64,000 bases of DNA. Origin: Letharia columbiana. Taxonomy: Eukaryota; Ascomycota; Lecanoromycetes; Lecanorales; Parmeliaceae. The position numbers and the translations under genes were made by a program. The stretch spans positions 372,001-436,000 of the forward strand of contig NW_023501080.1 of assembly GCF_014066305.1 (NCBI RefSeq), in the 5' to 3' direction. This document shows, piece by piece, positions 51,316 to 61,881 of the stretch; position 1 is the stretch's first letter, and every line of letters starts with the position of its first letter. Under the pieces are notes generated by a model that ran no database searches, was not told the DNA's origin, and was given only the letters and a program-made list of their open reading frames with translations.

Positions 51316-51774
51316 CTATCTAGAAATATGCACCGGATCCGGAGAAACCGGAAGACCAGCATGGCCTTCGCCAGCCACCCCAAACCCACCCTCACTGACC
51401 GGACCTCCCGCATCAAACGTATACGCCGGCGGCTTCGGTCCCTCCTCTTCGACCCCATCATGCCCGCTCCCGTGAACCTGCTCGGGCGGAGCGGGAGCCA
51501 CACCTCCTTCCTCCTTGGGCATATACCGCGGCAAAGTGTCCACGGAGTCCACATGCCGACAATTGCGTCTTGCGGTGCCCGCGGCTCCTGTCTCGGCGTC
51601 ACGAGGGCGCCGGGCCCGGAGGTTGGCCGAGCGGGGCCCTTGGCCGCAGGCCTTGCGTCGTCCGCCGGCGTAGACGACGTAGAGGACCATGAGGACGAGC
51701 AGGCAGACTGCGGTGACGATGCCGAAGGTTTTGAGAATGGTGGCTGGTGGGAAGGGGCCGGGTTGGTAAGCCAT
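51316..51774 (-). CDS. Small single-TM protein with proline-tyrosine motifs, hypothetical
   Basis: 152 codons: MAYQPGPFPPATILK, then a strong helix (FGIVTAVCLLVLMVLYVVYA), a basic stop-transfer stretch (GGRRK) and a disordered tail with LPRYMPKEE and PKPPAYTFD. L-P-x-Y and P-P-x-Y are the sites bound by WW domains of Rsp5-type ubiquitin ligases, so the protein could be an adaptor or cargo; that is inference from the motifs alone. It lies 293 bp upstream of the similar gene at 50,576-51,022, and the two may be an old tandem pair. The start is set by the helix position. Confidence 0.6.
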   Translation of the reverse strand: MAYQPGPFPPATILKTFGIVTAVCLLVLMVLYVVYAGGRRKACGQGPRSANLRARRPRDAETGAAGTARRNCRHVDSVDTLPRYMPKEEGGVAPAPPEQVHGSGHDGVEEEGPKPPAYTFDAGGPVSEGGFGVAGEGHAGLPVSPDPVHISR

Positions 51775-51779
51775 TGGGT

Positions 51780-52490
51780 GCGGATGCGGAGCTGTCTGCG
51801 GAATGCCTAGTGGAGTAAGTCGAATTGGTGGATAGGAGGTGAGACGAGTGGATGGGTAGGAGAGATCTACTTTCCTTGAGGATTAAGACTGTCGAAGGAC
51901 AGTGCGATGAAAAGAAAGCGGGATGGGAGAGATGAGTGAGTAGTCTTTGTAGAGCGCAATCCTGTATATATATCGCACCCGAAGGGAGAGCTTATAACAC
52001 AATGCGTTGTGTTTGAAGATTGATCCCAATGAGGTGTAACACAATGAAGTCTCGAAGGTGGACAAAGCCATTGTGTAGCTGAATTATACAAAGAAGAATG
52101 GTTCGCCCTGTTAATCAGCTTGGGTCGGCCAACAATGGCTTTGGTGCCTCCATCTTGGAGTCAAGGTTATATGTATTCCACGGAGAGGCCCCGCAGACCT
52201 GCAGAACCCAGAAGTAATCCTAATTGAGTATGGAAAGGGAAACGAAGAGAGAGAAATGGAGGAGGTATATGAGGCTAGTGGTCAGATCAAAGATGGCACA
52301 ACAAAGCCAGCGAACGTGGAACTGCTGGCTAGCTGCGGAGAACCGAAAAGATTCCACAAGATCCTTTCAGCAGTGAGAATTTGGCTTAGAAGGATATGAA
52401 GGCATTTCAGCCGAAGCCGCCTTGGGGTTTATGAGTGTATCAAAGAAAGCTGAAAACCTAGCGGCATAATTCGTCCCAAGCCCTCACTAC
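51780..52490. other. Intergenic, nothing recognised
   Basis: Contains the upstream flank of the single-TM gene and the 3' flank of the isomerase gene. Short frames only; no repeats. Confidence 0.6.
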
Positions 52491-52494
52491 CAAT

Positions 52495-54085
52495 CTATTT
52501 AGTTCCATTTGCACTTTCTTTACCACTCAGCTCGCAGAATGCCTTGAAGGTCGTGAAGTCCTCGCTTTGGCTCTCAAGAACACACTCGGCCGTGGCCCCT
52601 ACGAAGTAAACAAACCCTGTCTTCAGCTCTTCGGTCTTCGGCCCAACGGAGATTGTGCCCTCGCCATTAGTGCAGATGAAGATGCTTGGACCTGCTATCG
52701 CTTCAAACGTAGCTTTGGCGCCTTTCTTCTTCAGCTCGGTCTTCACAACGCTGAACTCCTCAATTGGAGGGTCGTAGAGGATGGCGGATGATGAGGAAGA
52801 ATATGCGGTACTGTTGAGAGTGACGTAGGGGTAGTCGGTGGGGTGCATCTTTTGCTCGGAGATGGGAGCGTAGGAGTAGGTAAGCATGGTTGTTAAAGTG
52901 GGGATGTCTTGGAATTTGGGGGTGAAACCGGCTCGGACGACGTTGTCCGAGGAGGCCATGCATTCGATGATGTCTGCGTATATGATAAGACTGGTATCGT
53001 ACCCGAGCAGTGGACAAGGTCGAATTCGCGAGGATTGGATACAGAATATGACTCACCTCCGCTAAGGTACGCATGGATATCATCTGCCTTCAAGAACATA
53101 GCCTCGCCAATCTCCAGCTTCACATAATTGAGAAAGAAAAGCACAAAGAGACCGATATCTCCCTCAAACTGGCCATTCAGTCGGATGACCAGGTCTGCGA
53201 GTTCTTTGCCTCCATTCGAAGGTCCCCCGCCACCCGCGAATTCCTCACCTTCCTTCTCGGCGGAAGCCACAAGCTCCTTAGCTGCAGAAGCGATGGTAGA
53301 CTTATCGATCTTCATCAGAGTGGAGAAAGCCGCTTGTAAAGCTTTCTTGTTCTTCTCTACATCTTTCTCGCTGTCAGATGTCTCGTGTCCGCTCACAGCG
53401 TTCTCAAAGTCTTTAGCTGCAGATTCGCCGATAAGGCTGCGTAATGATGAGACTGTGGAGAGGAAATGTGAAATCTCTTTTAAGGGGCGGAAGCCGCACA
53501 TTCCGTCAAAGGGTGTGACGGCTATGGTCATCTCGGGTTTGTGGTTGTCATCTACAACCAGGCATATCAGACGTGTGAGCGTGATCTGGTTAACGGATCA
53601 TACCTGGGTAGTTCTTCGGGTCCTTTTCATGAAGCTGCTCCGCCAACTTCTTGTTTGGATGTGCTTGGATACTCAATGCTTTGCGGATAGAAAGAACTTT
53701 AAACAGAAACGGTAGCTTCTCGCCATATTTCTTGCTAATCTCCGTTGACATAAGTGCTTGGTTGTCTTGAACCATGTCAAGAAGGCTCCTCTGCGTCTCT
53801 ACATCTTTGGAAGGCAGAGATGGGTGCGTTCCCATCCACAGCTCCGCATATGGCTTCTCTTGCTCAATGGAGAGCTTGTTCGAAGGGGTGGCTGCCGCGA
53901 ATTTGGCCGCTGCCGATTCGTGTCCAACCTTGCCTGCATTTCATATCAGAACAAGATCCCTCTTCAGTCAGGGTAGCTTATCTTACCCCATTCGTAGCTA
54001 TTGACTCCTGTGAAGGTTTAGTCACGACGTTTCAAGCAAAAGTGGAGAGCATACCGCATTGCAAGCGGATGAGTGGAACTTGCAT
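52495..54085 (-). CDS. PMI1: Mannose-6-phosphate isomerase
   Basis: Five exons: 54085-54055, 54007-53987 (a 21-bp micro-exon), 53933-53604, 53551-53057 and 52973-52495. Introns are of 47-83 bp with consistent phases; 451 residues. It converts fructose-6-phosphate and mannose-6-phosphate, supplying GDP-mannose for glycosylation and cell-wall mannan in the cytosol. Visible landmarks of the type I family are [33 protein letters not shown] and the zinc-site motifs IQAHPNK and DDNHKPEM. They are followed by [43 protein letters not shown] and the late YDPPIEEF. Length is normal. It is transcribed away from SGF29 with 278 bp between the starts, so they share a promoter region. Confidence 0.95.
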
Positions 54086-54363
54086 CTCCCTTGTTACTGT
54101 CTTAATGATCTATATAATACAGTTGTATGTTCCTCTTCGTGGAGATCTAGAATCTTCGCCTGCTTTGCGGAAAGGTTGGGAATGACTTCAACTCCACGAG
54201 TTGCTCATTGAAATGTTGGCGGTTCCAGCCTTACAGCCTTACAGCCTTACAGCCAGGGCTTGCTGCTAAACCCGGAGCCTTAACTCCTAGCGGCAGTGAG
54301 GCAGTGTGTGGTCTGTTGCAAGATCCGAAGATACTCGCGGAACCCTTCATTCATTTCCTCAAT
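54086..54363. promoter_or_regulatory. Divergent promoter between PMI1 and SGF29
   Basis: 278 bp between two outward-facing start codons. A short tandem run of CTTACAGC (three units near 54,231-54,257) lies in the middle. No confident TATA or factor site is assigned. Confidence 0.5.
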
Positions 54364-55674
54364 ATGGCGGCTCGTAACCGTCCTCGAGGTGGGCTGACGA
54401 AGGAGGATGCCACGGACGCACACGAAGAGCGGAACATGTGGAGTCAAATTGTTACAGACATCAAAAGGCTCAGGACGACCCATGCCAAGGCCGCTGAAAT
54501 CGCGAAAGCCCAAGTTGACATGGAAGCGAAGATTGGGAAGAGTTAGTAGCAGTCTACTTTTCAGCTTTAAGGTCCTTCTTGAAAGTTCTGCCACGGAAGT
54601 TGATGCACTCTTCTGATATTGACTGTTATTTTGCCGCATCGGTTTGCTTCCTTCGTCAACGAGGCGCAGACGCGTATTACATTATCCATATGATGTTTAA
54701 GGCATTTGTTGGCCCCAGCCAAGATTTCTGTGTTTTTCTCGTATAAAATAGCTACACTACGTTATCCTCTTATTTTCGTTAGCGTTTGCCCGACTTCCAT
54801 ACTGACTGCGGGCTTGCTCTAGCACCTACGGTCAAGGAAATTGACGAGCTTCTCGCCTTATACCGTGAAGGGGTCAGGCTGGCGGAGGAAGAGGAGAAGA
54901 TCCTCAAAGAAGAGCCTAACGATGTGATCAAAAACATCGAAATCCTCGCCGCTCTCCGCTCAGCCAGTGAAACCGAGCCCGTCCGGCCACCTCAGGCAGT
55001 GGCAAAATCACGTCAAGTAAAGCGACAGAAAATCGAAACAGATGGTGCAGCAGACTCTCCGGCTCCACCAATTCCATCCCCGAGTGTGGTTTTGCCTGCC
55101 GCAAGGGTCAAGGAGATCAAGAACGTACGCACCGGGTCCGTGCCGAGAGAGGTGAAGCAGGAGCCAATTGTCAAGGTGGAAGAGGGTTCGGAGGGAAGTA
55201 AAGGGCCAGCTGGGGAGAGGGCTGGGAAATTCTTTGTCGGGGCTGAGGTTGCGTATAAGCAAGCGAAGCAGAAGGAGGATGGAAGTCAGTGGATACAGTG
55301 CAACATCACTTCTATTTCTGAGATCGCGAACAAGAAACGGTAAGTCTGGTCGAATCTGACCTCGAATTCTGTTCCTTTGCTGACTATAGACCAGATACGA
55401 GGTGCAGGACCCTGAACCAGACGAAAACGGTGCTCCAGGTCAAGTCTACAAGACAACAGCCGCAGCATTGATAGCAATCCCTGGGCCCGATGCCCCACTC
55501 CCAGATTTTCCCATTGGAAAGCAGGTGCTTGCTCGGTATCCAGAAACGACTACCTTCTACAGAGCGGAGGTGAAAGGAGCAAAGAAAGATGTGTATAGAT
55601 TGAAATTTGAGGATGACCAAGACCAGGAAATGGAGGTTGGACGGAGATTCGTCTTAGATGTCAGCAGCAAGTGA
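54364..55674 (+). CDS. SGF29: SAGA complex subunit SGF29, tandem-Tudor histone reader
   Basis: Exons 54364-54541, 54823-55339 and 55395-55674 (introns 281 and 55 bp) give 324 residues. The N-terminal helical part (MWSQIVTDIKRLRTTHAKAA, then TVKEIDELLALYREGVRLAE) serves SAGA assembly. A disordered middle (residues about 95-170) precedes the C-terminal SGF29 domain: FFVGAEVAYKQAKQKEDGSQ, WIQCNITSI, RYEVQDPEPDENG, ALIAIPGPDAPLPDFPIGKQ, VLARYPETTTFYRAEV. Those aromatic and acidic residues form the tandem Tudor fold that binds H3K4me2/3 and guides Gcn5 acetylation. The 281-bp first intron is long for this window. Its acceptor is chosen because CTCTAG at 54,822 restores the phase into the conserved helix. 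Confidence 0.93.
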
Positions 55675-55679
55675 GGCTA

Positions 55680-56330
55680 CGTCTGCATGGCGTCTGGGAT
55701 TGGGGAGGAAGTGGATCATGTCATCTGAGATACCCAACTGCATATTTGGATCAATTGACAGCCATTTATGATGTTTATAGACAAGATAGCGAGCGACAAA
55801 CCGAGAATCTTCGTTCAACAATACCCTGCAGCACCTGATGCACGTAGACCTCAACCCCCTGAGCCAGCATAAGCCATAAGCCAAGAGCCTTAAATCACGC
55901 GTCTTCAGGCAATGCTTTCCCTGCTTTCATAGGCAATGTAATGCAAAGTAAAGGGGTCAAACCCCGTGGCTGATGATTTGGTTAGACTCAGGGGAGAATG
56001 GAAACGGCGGCGTAAGATTGGCGAAAGGGGCGCCTCCCGAGAGCATGCATGTCAGCGTGTTTCAAAATCCATCGTTTCAACAAGCCAAAGCAACCTTCCA
56101 TAAACTCCATACTCAACATATATGCGCAACGCAAGTTCTGTACGAGCAACTTTTGACAGCTCCATCTGTTCTGCGCAAGACGAACATTAATCGCGTCCTC
56201 ATTGCCTCGCTCCTCTAAATATTAAGCTTCAAACGGCAATCCAATTTAATACATCAACGAATCAGACACCAGAAGGATCATAGGAACCACAAGGCTCGAA
56301 CCCGAAGAACTTTAGGCTATCAACACCACA
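55680..56330. other. Intergenic, nothing recognised
   Basis: SGF29 3' flank and ARF6 promoter/5' UTR. Minor open frames have no features. Confidence 0.6.
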
Positions 56331-56333
56331 AGC

Positions 56334-57147
<814 letters not shown>

Positions 57148-57149
57148 GC

Positions 57150-57498
57150 GTCCCCAGCCCTCTGTTACGAACCGTCCCCCATTCGATGAGCTACCGACAT
57201 GTACAACACCTGTCCTTCAGGATACCCCAGATCTCGCTTCTTCATGCCCATGGCTCGTCTTCTTTGGTCTTTCAGCAAGCGAAATATGCAATTGTAATAC
57301 CATCATAGGGCTATTTGCCATTCTTTGGTACCATCACCCCCGAAGCCGGGCTTGCGGAGCGGGCATTTGAACTTCCTTGAGCTTAGAGAATCAGTAATCA
57401 AATCTAATCGCTATCGCTACCGCAGCAATGGGTATCATCTCGCAGCGCCTGCAAATGCATACAACAATCGACACTCTCCCCAAACCGACCCTCCCCTC
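57150..57498. other. Convergent 3' region of ARF6 and DCTN5
   Basis: 352 bp between two facing stop codons; it must hold both 3' UTRs. No further gene is seen. An overlapping plus frame (57,325-57,868) is the complement shadow of the dynactin gene. Confidence 0.7.
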
Positions 57499-58110
57499 TC
57501 ACGAACCCACACTCCTCCACAATTCCCTCATATCCCCCCCTTCCATCCCCTCATGCGCACCCCACCCGTCCCCCACATCCCCCACCACCCTCCCCGGCTG
57601 GCCCCCAACCACACTCCCACTCGCCACCACCATCCCCGTCGGCACCACCGCCCCCTCCAGCACCTTGACCCCGTCTTTGATAATCGCCATCTTCCCCACA
57701 ATCGCCCCTTTCCCTATATACACATGGTCGCCGATACTCGCCGCTTCGATCACGCACCCTTCCCCGACGAACACGTGGTCCCCGATCTTCAGCGGCGAGT
57801 ACACCATCGCGCCTTGCTGCAGCCGGTACGGCGGCCGTAGCACGCACCCCGTGCTGAGGAACGTGTAGCGCCCGATCGTGATGGAGGTGGCGTAGGTTGG
57901 TGCCGTGGGTTTGGAAGATGGGTCGGTGGAGGAGGAGGAGGAGGTGGTGGGGCGCAGGTCCCCGCGTATGCATACCAGGGGCTGGATCACGGCGCGTCCG
58001 GTGAGGAAGACGTGCTGCGTGCCGTAGAGTTGCGCTTTGCGCGATACCTTGTTGCCGGTTTCGGTCTCCAGGTAGTCGCCGCGGGCGGTGGGGCGGGGTT
58101 TGGGCGGCAT
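57499..58110 (-). CDS. DCTN5: Dynactin subunit 5 (p25), left-handed beta-helix
   Basis: A single exon of 203 codons starting MPPKPRPTARGDYLETETGN. Hexapeptide-repeat coils are visible: FLTGRAVIQPLVCIRGDLRP, ITIGRYTFLSTGCVLRPP, KIGDHVFVGEGCVIEAASIG, DHVYIGKGAIVGKMAIIKDG and VVPTGMVVASGSVVGGQPGR. The C-terminus MRELWRSVG is the usual p25 end. p25 belongs to the pointed-end complex of dynactin and couples dynein to early endosomes and nuclei in hyphae (known in filamentous fungi). A Ser-rich loop (TSSSSSTDPSSKP) between coils 2 and 3 is longer than I would expect and may be species-specific. Length agrees with the family. Confidence 0.95.
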   Translation of the reverse strand: MPPKPRPTARGDYLETETGNKVSRKAQLYGTQHVFLTGRAVIQPLVCIRGDLRPTTSSSSSTDPSSKPTAPTYATSITIGRYTFLSTGCVLRPPYRLQQGAMVYSPLKIGDHVFVGEGCVIEAASIGDHVYIGKGAIVGKMAIIKDGVKVLEGAVVPTGMVVASGSVVGGQPGRVVGDVGDGWGAHEGMEGGDMRELWRSVGS

Positions 58111-58204
58111 GGTTGGGTTGGGTTAGGTGGAGGGGGGTGATGTGGGAGCTGGTGGATTGGGGCAGCTGGATACTTAGATATACGGCCGTTGCCTCAGTCA
58201 TTCA

Positions 58205-58260
58205 GAGTCCTGATCCCGTTAAGCCCCTCCGGGTTAGCCTCACATCTCTAAGCCCCTTCG
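58205..58260. other. Two near-repeated small hairpins upstream of DCTN5
   Basis: TAAGCCCCTCCGGGTTA and AAGCCCCTTCGGGCT lie about 33 bp apart and each can fold as a short GC-rich stem with a 4-base loop. They fall about 100-150 bp before the dynactin start. Role unknown; they may be chance. Confidence 0.3.
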
Positions 58261-58264
58261 GGCT

Positions 58265-59810
58265 CATACCTTGTGTTTTTTTGATTTCCTTCATTTCTGT
58301 GTGCAACCTAAGGATTTGACAACTTTGAAGACATAATCATGGGTACCGCCAGCCTAGCAAGCATACCACCATTTCACCTATATCTCGCCCTCGAGATCTT
58401 GCGAATCATTCGTTTCCCCCACTTACCACGCGCAGTACCTTATACCCAGGCATCCGCGCAGAGCTTGGAGTTCTTTCACGTTTTGTGTGATACCAGGGTG
58501 TGATGCCATTCCATATTTCTCGATAGTCTGCAATTCAGGACCTTGCGGTTGCCGTCGTTCTGACTTCGCAGAGAGGGTTTTCATCGCCCAAAAACTCCGA
58601 AGTCGTCAAAGCCTTCTACTCGATGATCAATCCTCAAGACAAGCTGGCTCGCAAGACAGGTAGATAGTGAGAGAATGGGGAGCAGGAACACCAGGCTGCC
58701 TTGGTTCCCTATGATTCAAGCCCATAGGAGGTAGGATATACGTGTCTACGTCTACATTTATATTCCACTCGGAGACTCAGTATGTATGCATAAATACTCG
58801 GGCAAACTCCCCTCCTGGGAACGACCCAGACAACGCAACTAAGCATGTCAACGCGATCTCTTACCAACAAGACCCTCCATTTTCAACGACGCTTTGGTTA
58901 GCTTGAGAATTTAGACCTCTGCCTTTATGAAAGTCTCCCGGCGTTTAACCTCACATATCTCACGCCTTGGACTCGTTCCATCGTTTCTACTCATAATTAG
59001 ACCTCCTTATCAATGGCCAAGCAAGATAGTTAATTTCTGATTTCAGCGGTACTCAACGTCGCAAGGCATTGAGAACTGGCAAAACTGTTGACCAACATAC
59101 CGCGGCTATCACTTGGAATTCGAAGGAACTCCACCTGTTAATCTAGGGCTCATAGCTTGCAAACAATTGTCTGACAGGGCAGACGCCAGGGCCGTCTGCG
59201 CAAGAGCTTGCAGAAGATGGCGAAGGCCGTGGCCAACATCTGAAGGGAATTATGCATCGTAGTGTGGTGGTAGGAAGAGCCTGCACTCTCGCGTGTCGGG
59301 CGGACATTTGGCATCCGGAAAATACTCAGTTGGCGAGGCTTCCTTAGAAGGTGTGGTCTTCAGAAAGATGTATGATTACGGGACCACGCATGGAAATGAT
59401 CGAGCGTAAGTTTGGTTGAGCAAACTTGCGAAGTGAACACGGCGCCATCATGCCGACCTTCGTCTTATCACCGAGCATTCGCATTATGCAACGCTTTGAA
59501 TCTTGCCTTTTTGCCGCTGCAGCCAGCAATCCATTAGTATACCACAGAGCTCGGCAATGGGCTATCTGCTTCCAACTTTCCTTCTATGACAGGAATTCGC
59601 ATGGTAAGAGCGGCTTTTGAGGCAATTGACCAATCGAACCGAACCGTTCATGATTTAAAAGGCATTATAATGTCGGGCTAGCCTGTATTTATCGACTAGC
59701 CGTTGCAACAATCGTGCTCTAGTACAATCAACCGCTGCATTCCTGTCATATTGTCACCCTCGCTCTCACACCATCAGATCAGACTCGCTACTACAATCCG
59801 GCAACCCGTA
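58265..59810. other. Intergenic, nothing recognised
   Basis: About 1.5 kb without a credible frame; the longest frames are 61-64 codons and have no features. It could hold an unrecognised non-coding transcript. A CCAAT box at 59,630-59,634 lies about 180 bp before the start of the next gene. Confidence 0.55.
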
Positions 59811-59814
59811 CACA

Positions 59815-60087
59815 ATGCCTTCAAGCCTTCGCTACCAGATTGAGCCATCCCCCCCGCCGATATCACCCATCTTGCGTATATGCAGCACATCGCCACGGCA
59901 GAAGATGCAACGCCTGTCTCATAAGCAGATATTGTTCTTGGCCGACACGGCGCTCGAAAGGCTCACCAATGAGGCTAGCCGAGAGGGAAATGACCTCCGG
60001 CTGGTGGTCGGCCATGCTAATTTTTTGGATGCGCTGAGGCTGGGCAGAGGCAAGAGGAAATCTGACAACGAGATAGGGGGTGTTTAG
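59815..60087 (+). CDS. Small conserved-looking protein, function unknown
   Basis: A 90-codon frame, MPSSLRYQIEPSPPPISPIL, then a helical core KQILFLADTALERLTNEASR and LRLVVGHANFLDALRLG. The start has a favourable context (ACACAATGCC), a pyrimidine/CA-rich leader and a CCAAT box upstream. The layout of a short proline-rich head followed by an amphipathic helix and a V-G-H-A-N-x-L-D motif resembles small uncharacterised proteins I associate with filamentous ascomycetes; this is from memory and weak. A C-terminal splice to a longer form is possible. Confidence 0.55.
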   Translation: MPSSLRYQIEPSPPPISPILRICSTSPRQKMQRLSHKQILFLADTALERLTNEASREGNDLRLVVGHANFLDALRLGRGKRKSDNEIGGV

Positions 60088-60089
60088 AG

Positions 60090-60575
60090 AAATACTGTTG
60101 TTTGAAGCCCGTGTCGAACAAACTTGCCTGGACCTTCTTTCCGTCTTTCCACCATCCTCTGCTGCCACGTCTTTCTAGCTTGGCAGCCTCGGACTTGCAC
60201 TGCTCATCAACCAAGATCGGCGACCGAATAACCAGCATCATGCTCGCCAAGGCCTGGATACCTTCTCTCGCATTTTCTGTGCCAAGAATTCGAATATTCG
60301 GCTCCCTTTTCTTATTATGGTATGAGCCGGAAAAAAAATCTTGCTTGACTCACTTTTTCAGGCTTGCCAGGGGATAATGCATTATTACAAAGCGAAAAGG
60401 AGGCAAGGTCCCATTTCCCTTTCCCTTTCCCTTTCTCATCCTCAACCCTCCAGACCATCCATCTGCGCAGCAACACCTTTCGAATACCACCAAGACCATC
60501 CTACCTCTTCAACAGCGACACAGTACCTGAATCAACAACCTTCCACAATTCTACTAAGCATCCCAAGTCATCCAG
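60090..60575. other. Intergenic with (TTTCCC)n run
   Basis: Contains four units of TTTCCC near 60,413-60,436 and CA-rich leader-like sequence before the next start. No other feature seen. Confidence 0.6.
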
Positions 60576-60580
60576 TCACC

Positions 60581-60976
60581 ATGACCGCAATCTTCGCCCG
60601 ACAAACATGCTCAAATCCATTCTCCTCCCACTTGGCATCCACCTCCCGGCACAACGTCGCGGATGAAATGGAAGGGGTCGAACGCTGTGAGGCGGCGGAA
60701 GAGGGTAAGATGGTCGGCGTCGAGCCTTGCGACGAGAATGAAATGCAAGGCGTCGAGTGCGATGGGCATGCCAACGACGACACTCGCATGGAAGGCGTCC
60801 AATGTACCGACGATGGCGGTGGCTCCAATGCTTCGCAGGGCGTGCAGAGCGGGAGCAAGGGCGGATGCGAGATGGAGACGGAGATGCAGGGTTTGGAATC
60901 GGGTGCTGGCGTGGATGGGGTTCGGGAGGGGGAGGGGGATGTGCAGATGCTGGGATCTGGGTGCGCTACGGTTTGA
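60581..60976 (+). CDS. Small protein with repeated M-x-G-V-E/Q-C motif, hypothetical
   Basis: 131 codons from MTAIFARQTCSNPF, in a good start context (GTCACCATGA). After about residue 25 the chain is acidic and carries degenerate repeats every 13-24 residues: MEGVERC, MVGVEPC, MQGVEC, MEGVQC, SQGVQS, MQGLES. The regular cysteines suggest metal or thiol chemistry or merely repeat expansion; nothing assigns a function. No signal peptide or membrane helix. The opposite strand is also open over this region, so coding on the plus strand is not certain; the periodic motif and the start context favour plus. Confidence 0.5.
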   Translation: MTAIFARQTCSNPFSSHLASTSRHNVADEMEGVERCEAAEEGKMVGVEPCDENEMQGVECDGHANDDTRMEGVQCTDDGGGSNASQGVQSGSKGGCEMETEMQGLESGAGVDGVREGEGDVQMLGSGCATV

Positions 60977-60998
60977 CGTTGCGGTGTGAGTTGAGTGG

Positions 60999-60999
<1 letters not shown>

Positions 61000-61043
<44 letters not shown>
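61000..61043. repeat. (GATT)n microsatellite
   Basis: About eleven perfect units of GATT just after the stop of the repeat-motif protein. Confidence 0.95.
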
Positions 61044-61049
61044 GGGTGT

Positions 61050-61880
61050 GCAGTGTTGATACAGGGTTGTAACTTACGGTGCTTGGGTTATAGCGTTTCC
61101 TTCTTCTTCTTCTTTCTTTTTCGTTCTCCATTTGTCCATTTGTTTGGAGACTTGCAAAGCTGGGCATGGCATGGCGCAATGCTGCATTGAGTAAGGTACC
61201 TTAGATAGTTGATCTTTGTCTTCGACTGGTAATTGAATTGTTAAATGCACTTTAAATCCCCCCCTATTCTGCATTTACAGCGCTGCTCTTTCTTACTCCT
61301 CCCAGTCAGTCGGTTGACTGGAAAGCACGGTAGAGTACCGCTCTTATCTGTCGTGCTGGGGTGAAAAGAAATGGCAGGGCCGATCGATATGTAGGCGCGG
61401 CTTTTCCTCTTCTTCGTTCGTCACCTAGTCTTTTGATTTTGATTTTGATTTTGACTTTTCGGCGTCTACGAGGGCATTTTTTTGTTACATGTTGAGAGGC
61501 TGTCCAGGGCTTTCTAAATTTTAAAAAGTAAAGGGCTTTACACAGAAGGGAAAATCTAACGCAACCGAGACCACGTGAGCTGCGCTTCGAAGAGTCAAGG
61601 GAAAGCGTCCGTACCGGACGACTTCCCAGCGAGAAGGAATGGAGAATAAGGCACGTTGAACCTTAGCGACCGAGGTTTGGAGTTGGACTACATCGATTGA
61701 CCCTATCGGCCCTATCTTCGGTCATCGTCTCTCGTGCATGGGACAATAGGTACATCGATCCCGGACCCAGAATTTCCAGCTGAGGAGCCAACACCTAGCG
61801 ACGGGATGATGAAAAAGAGAGGTCCCACAATGATGTGCCCTGTCCTGTACAGTGTCCCATTCCTGTGGCATCCTGATGAC
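61050..61880. other. Intergenic, nothing recognised
   Basis: Contains a (TTC)n run near 61,100, a (TTTTGA)n-like run at about 61,433-61,458 and the 3' UTR of the APSES gene. Frames are short. Confidence 0.6.
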
Positions 61881-61881
61881 A

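Noticed and set aside
57551..58201. 216-codon minus-strand frame beside DCTN5
   Set aside because: It overlaps the dynactin gene in another frame and is Arg/His/Ala-rich without the hexapeptide pattern.
58205..58260. tRNA or terminator
   Set aside because: The small stems do not extend to a cloverleaf and no T-loop consensus is present.
60568..61179. 203-codon minus-strand frame
   Set aside because: It includes the (GATT)n microsatellite as an Ile-Asn-Gln-Ser run and is otherwise Ser/Pro low complexity; the plus strand has the better start and a periodic motif.
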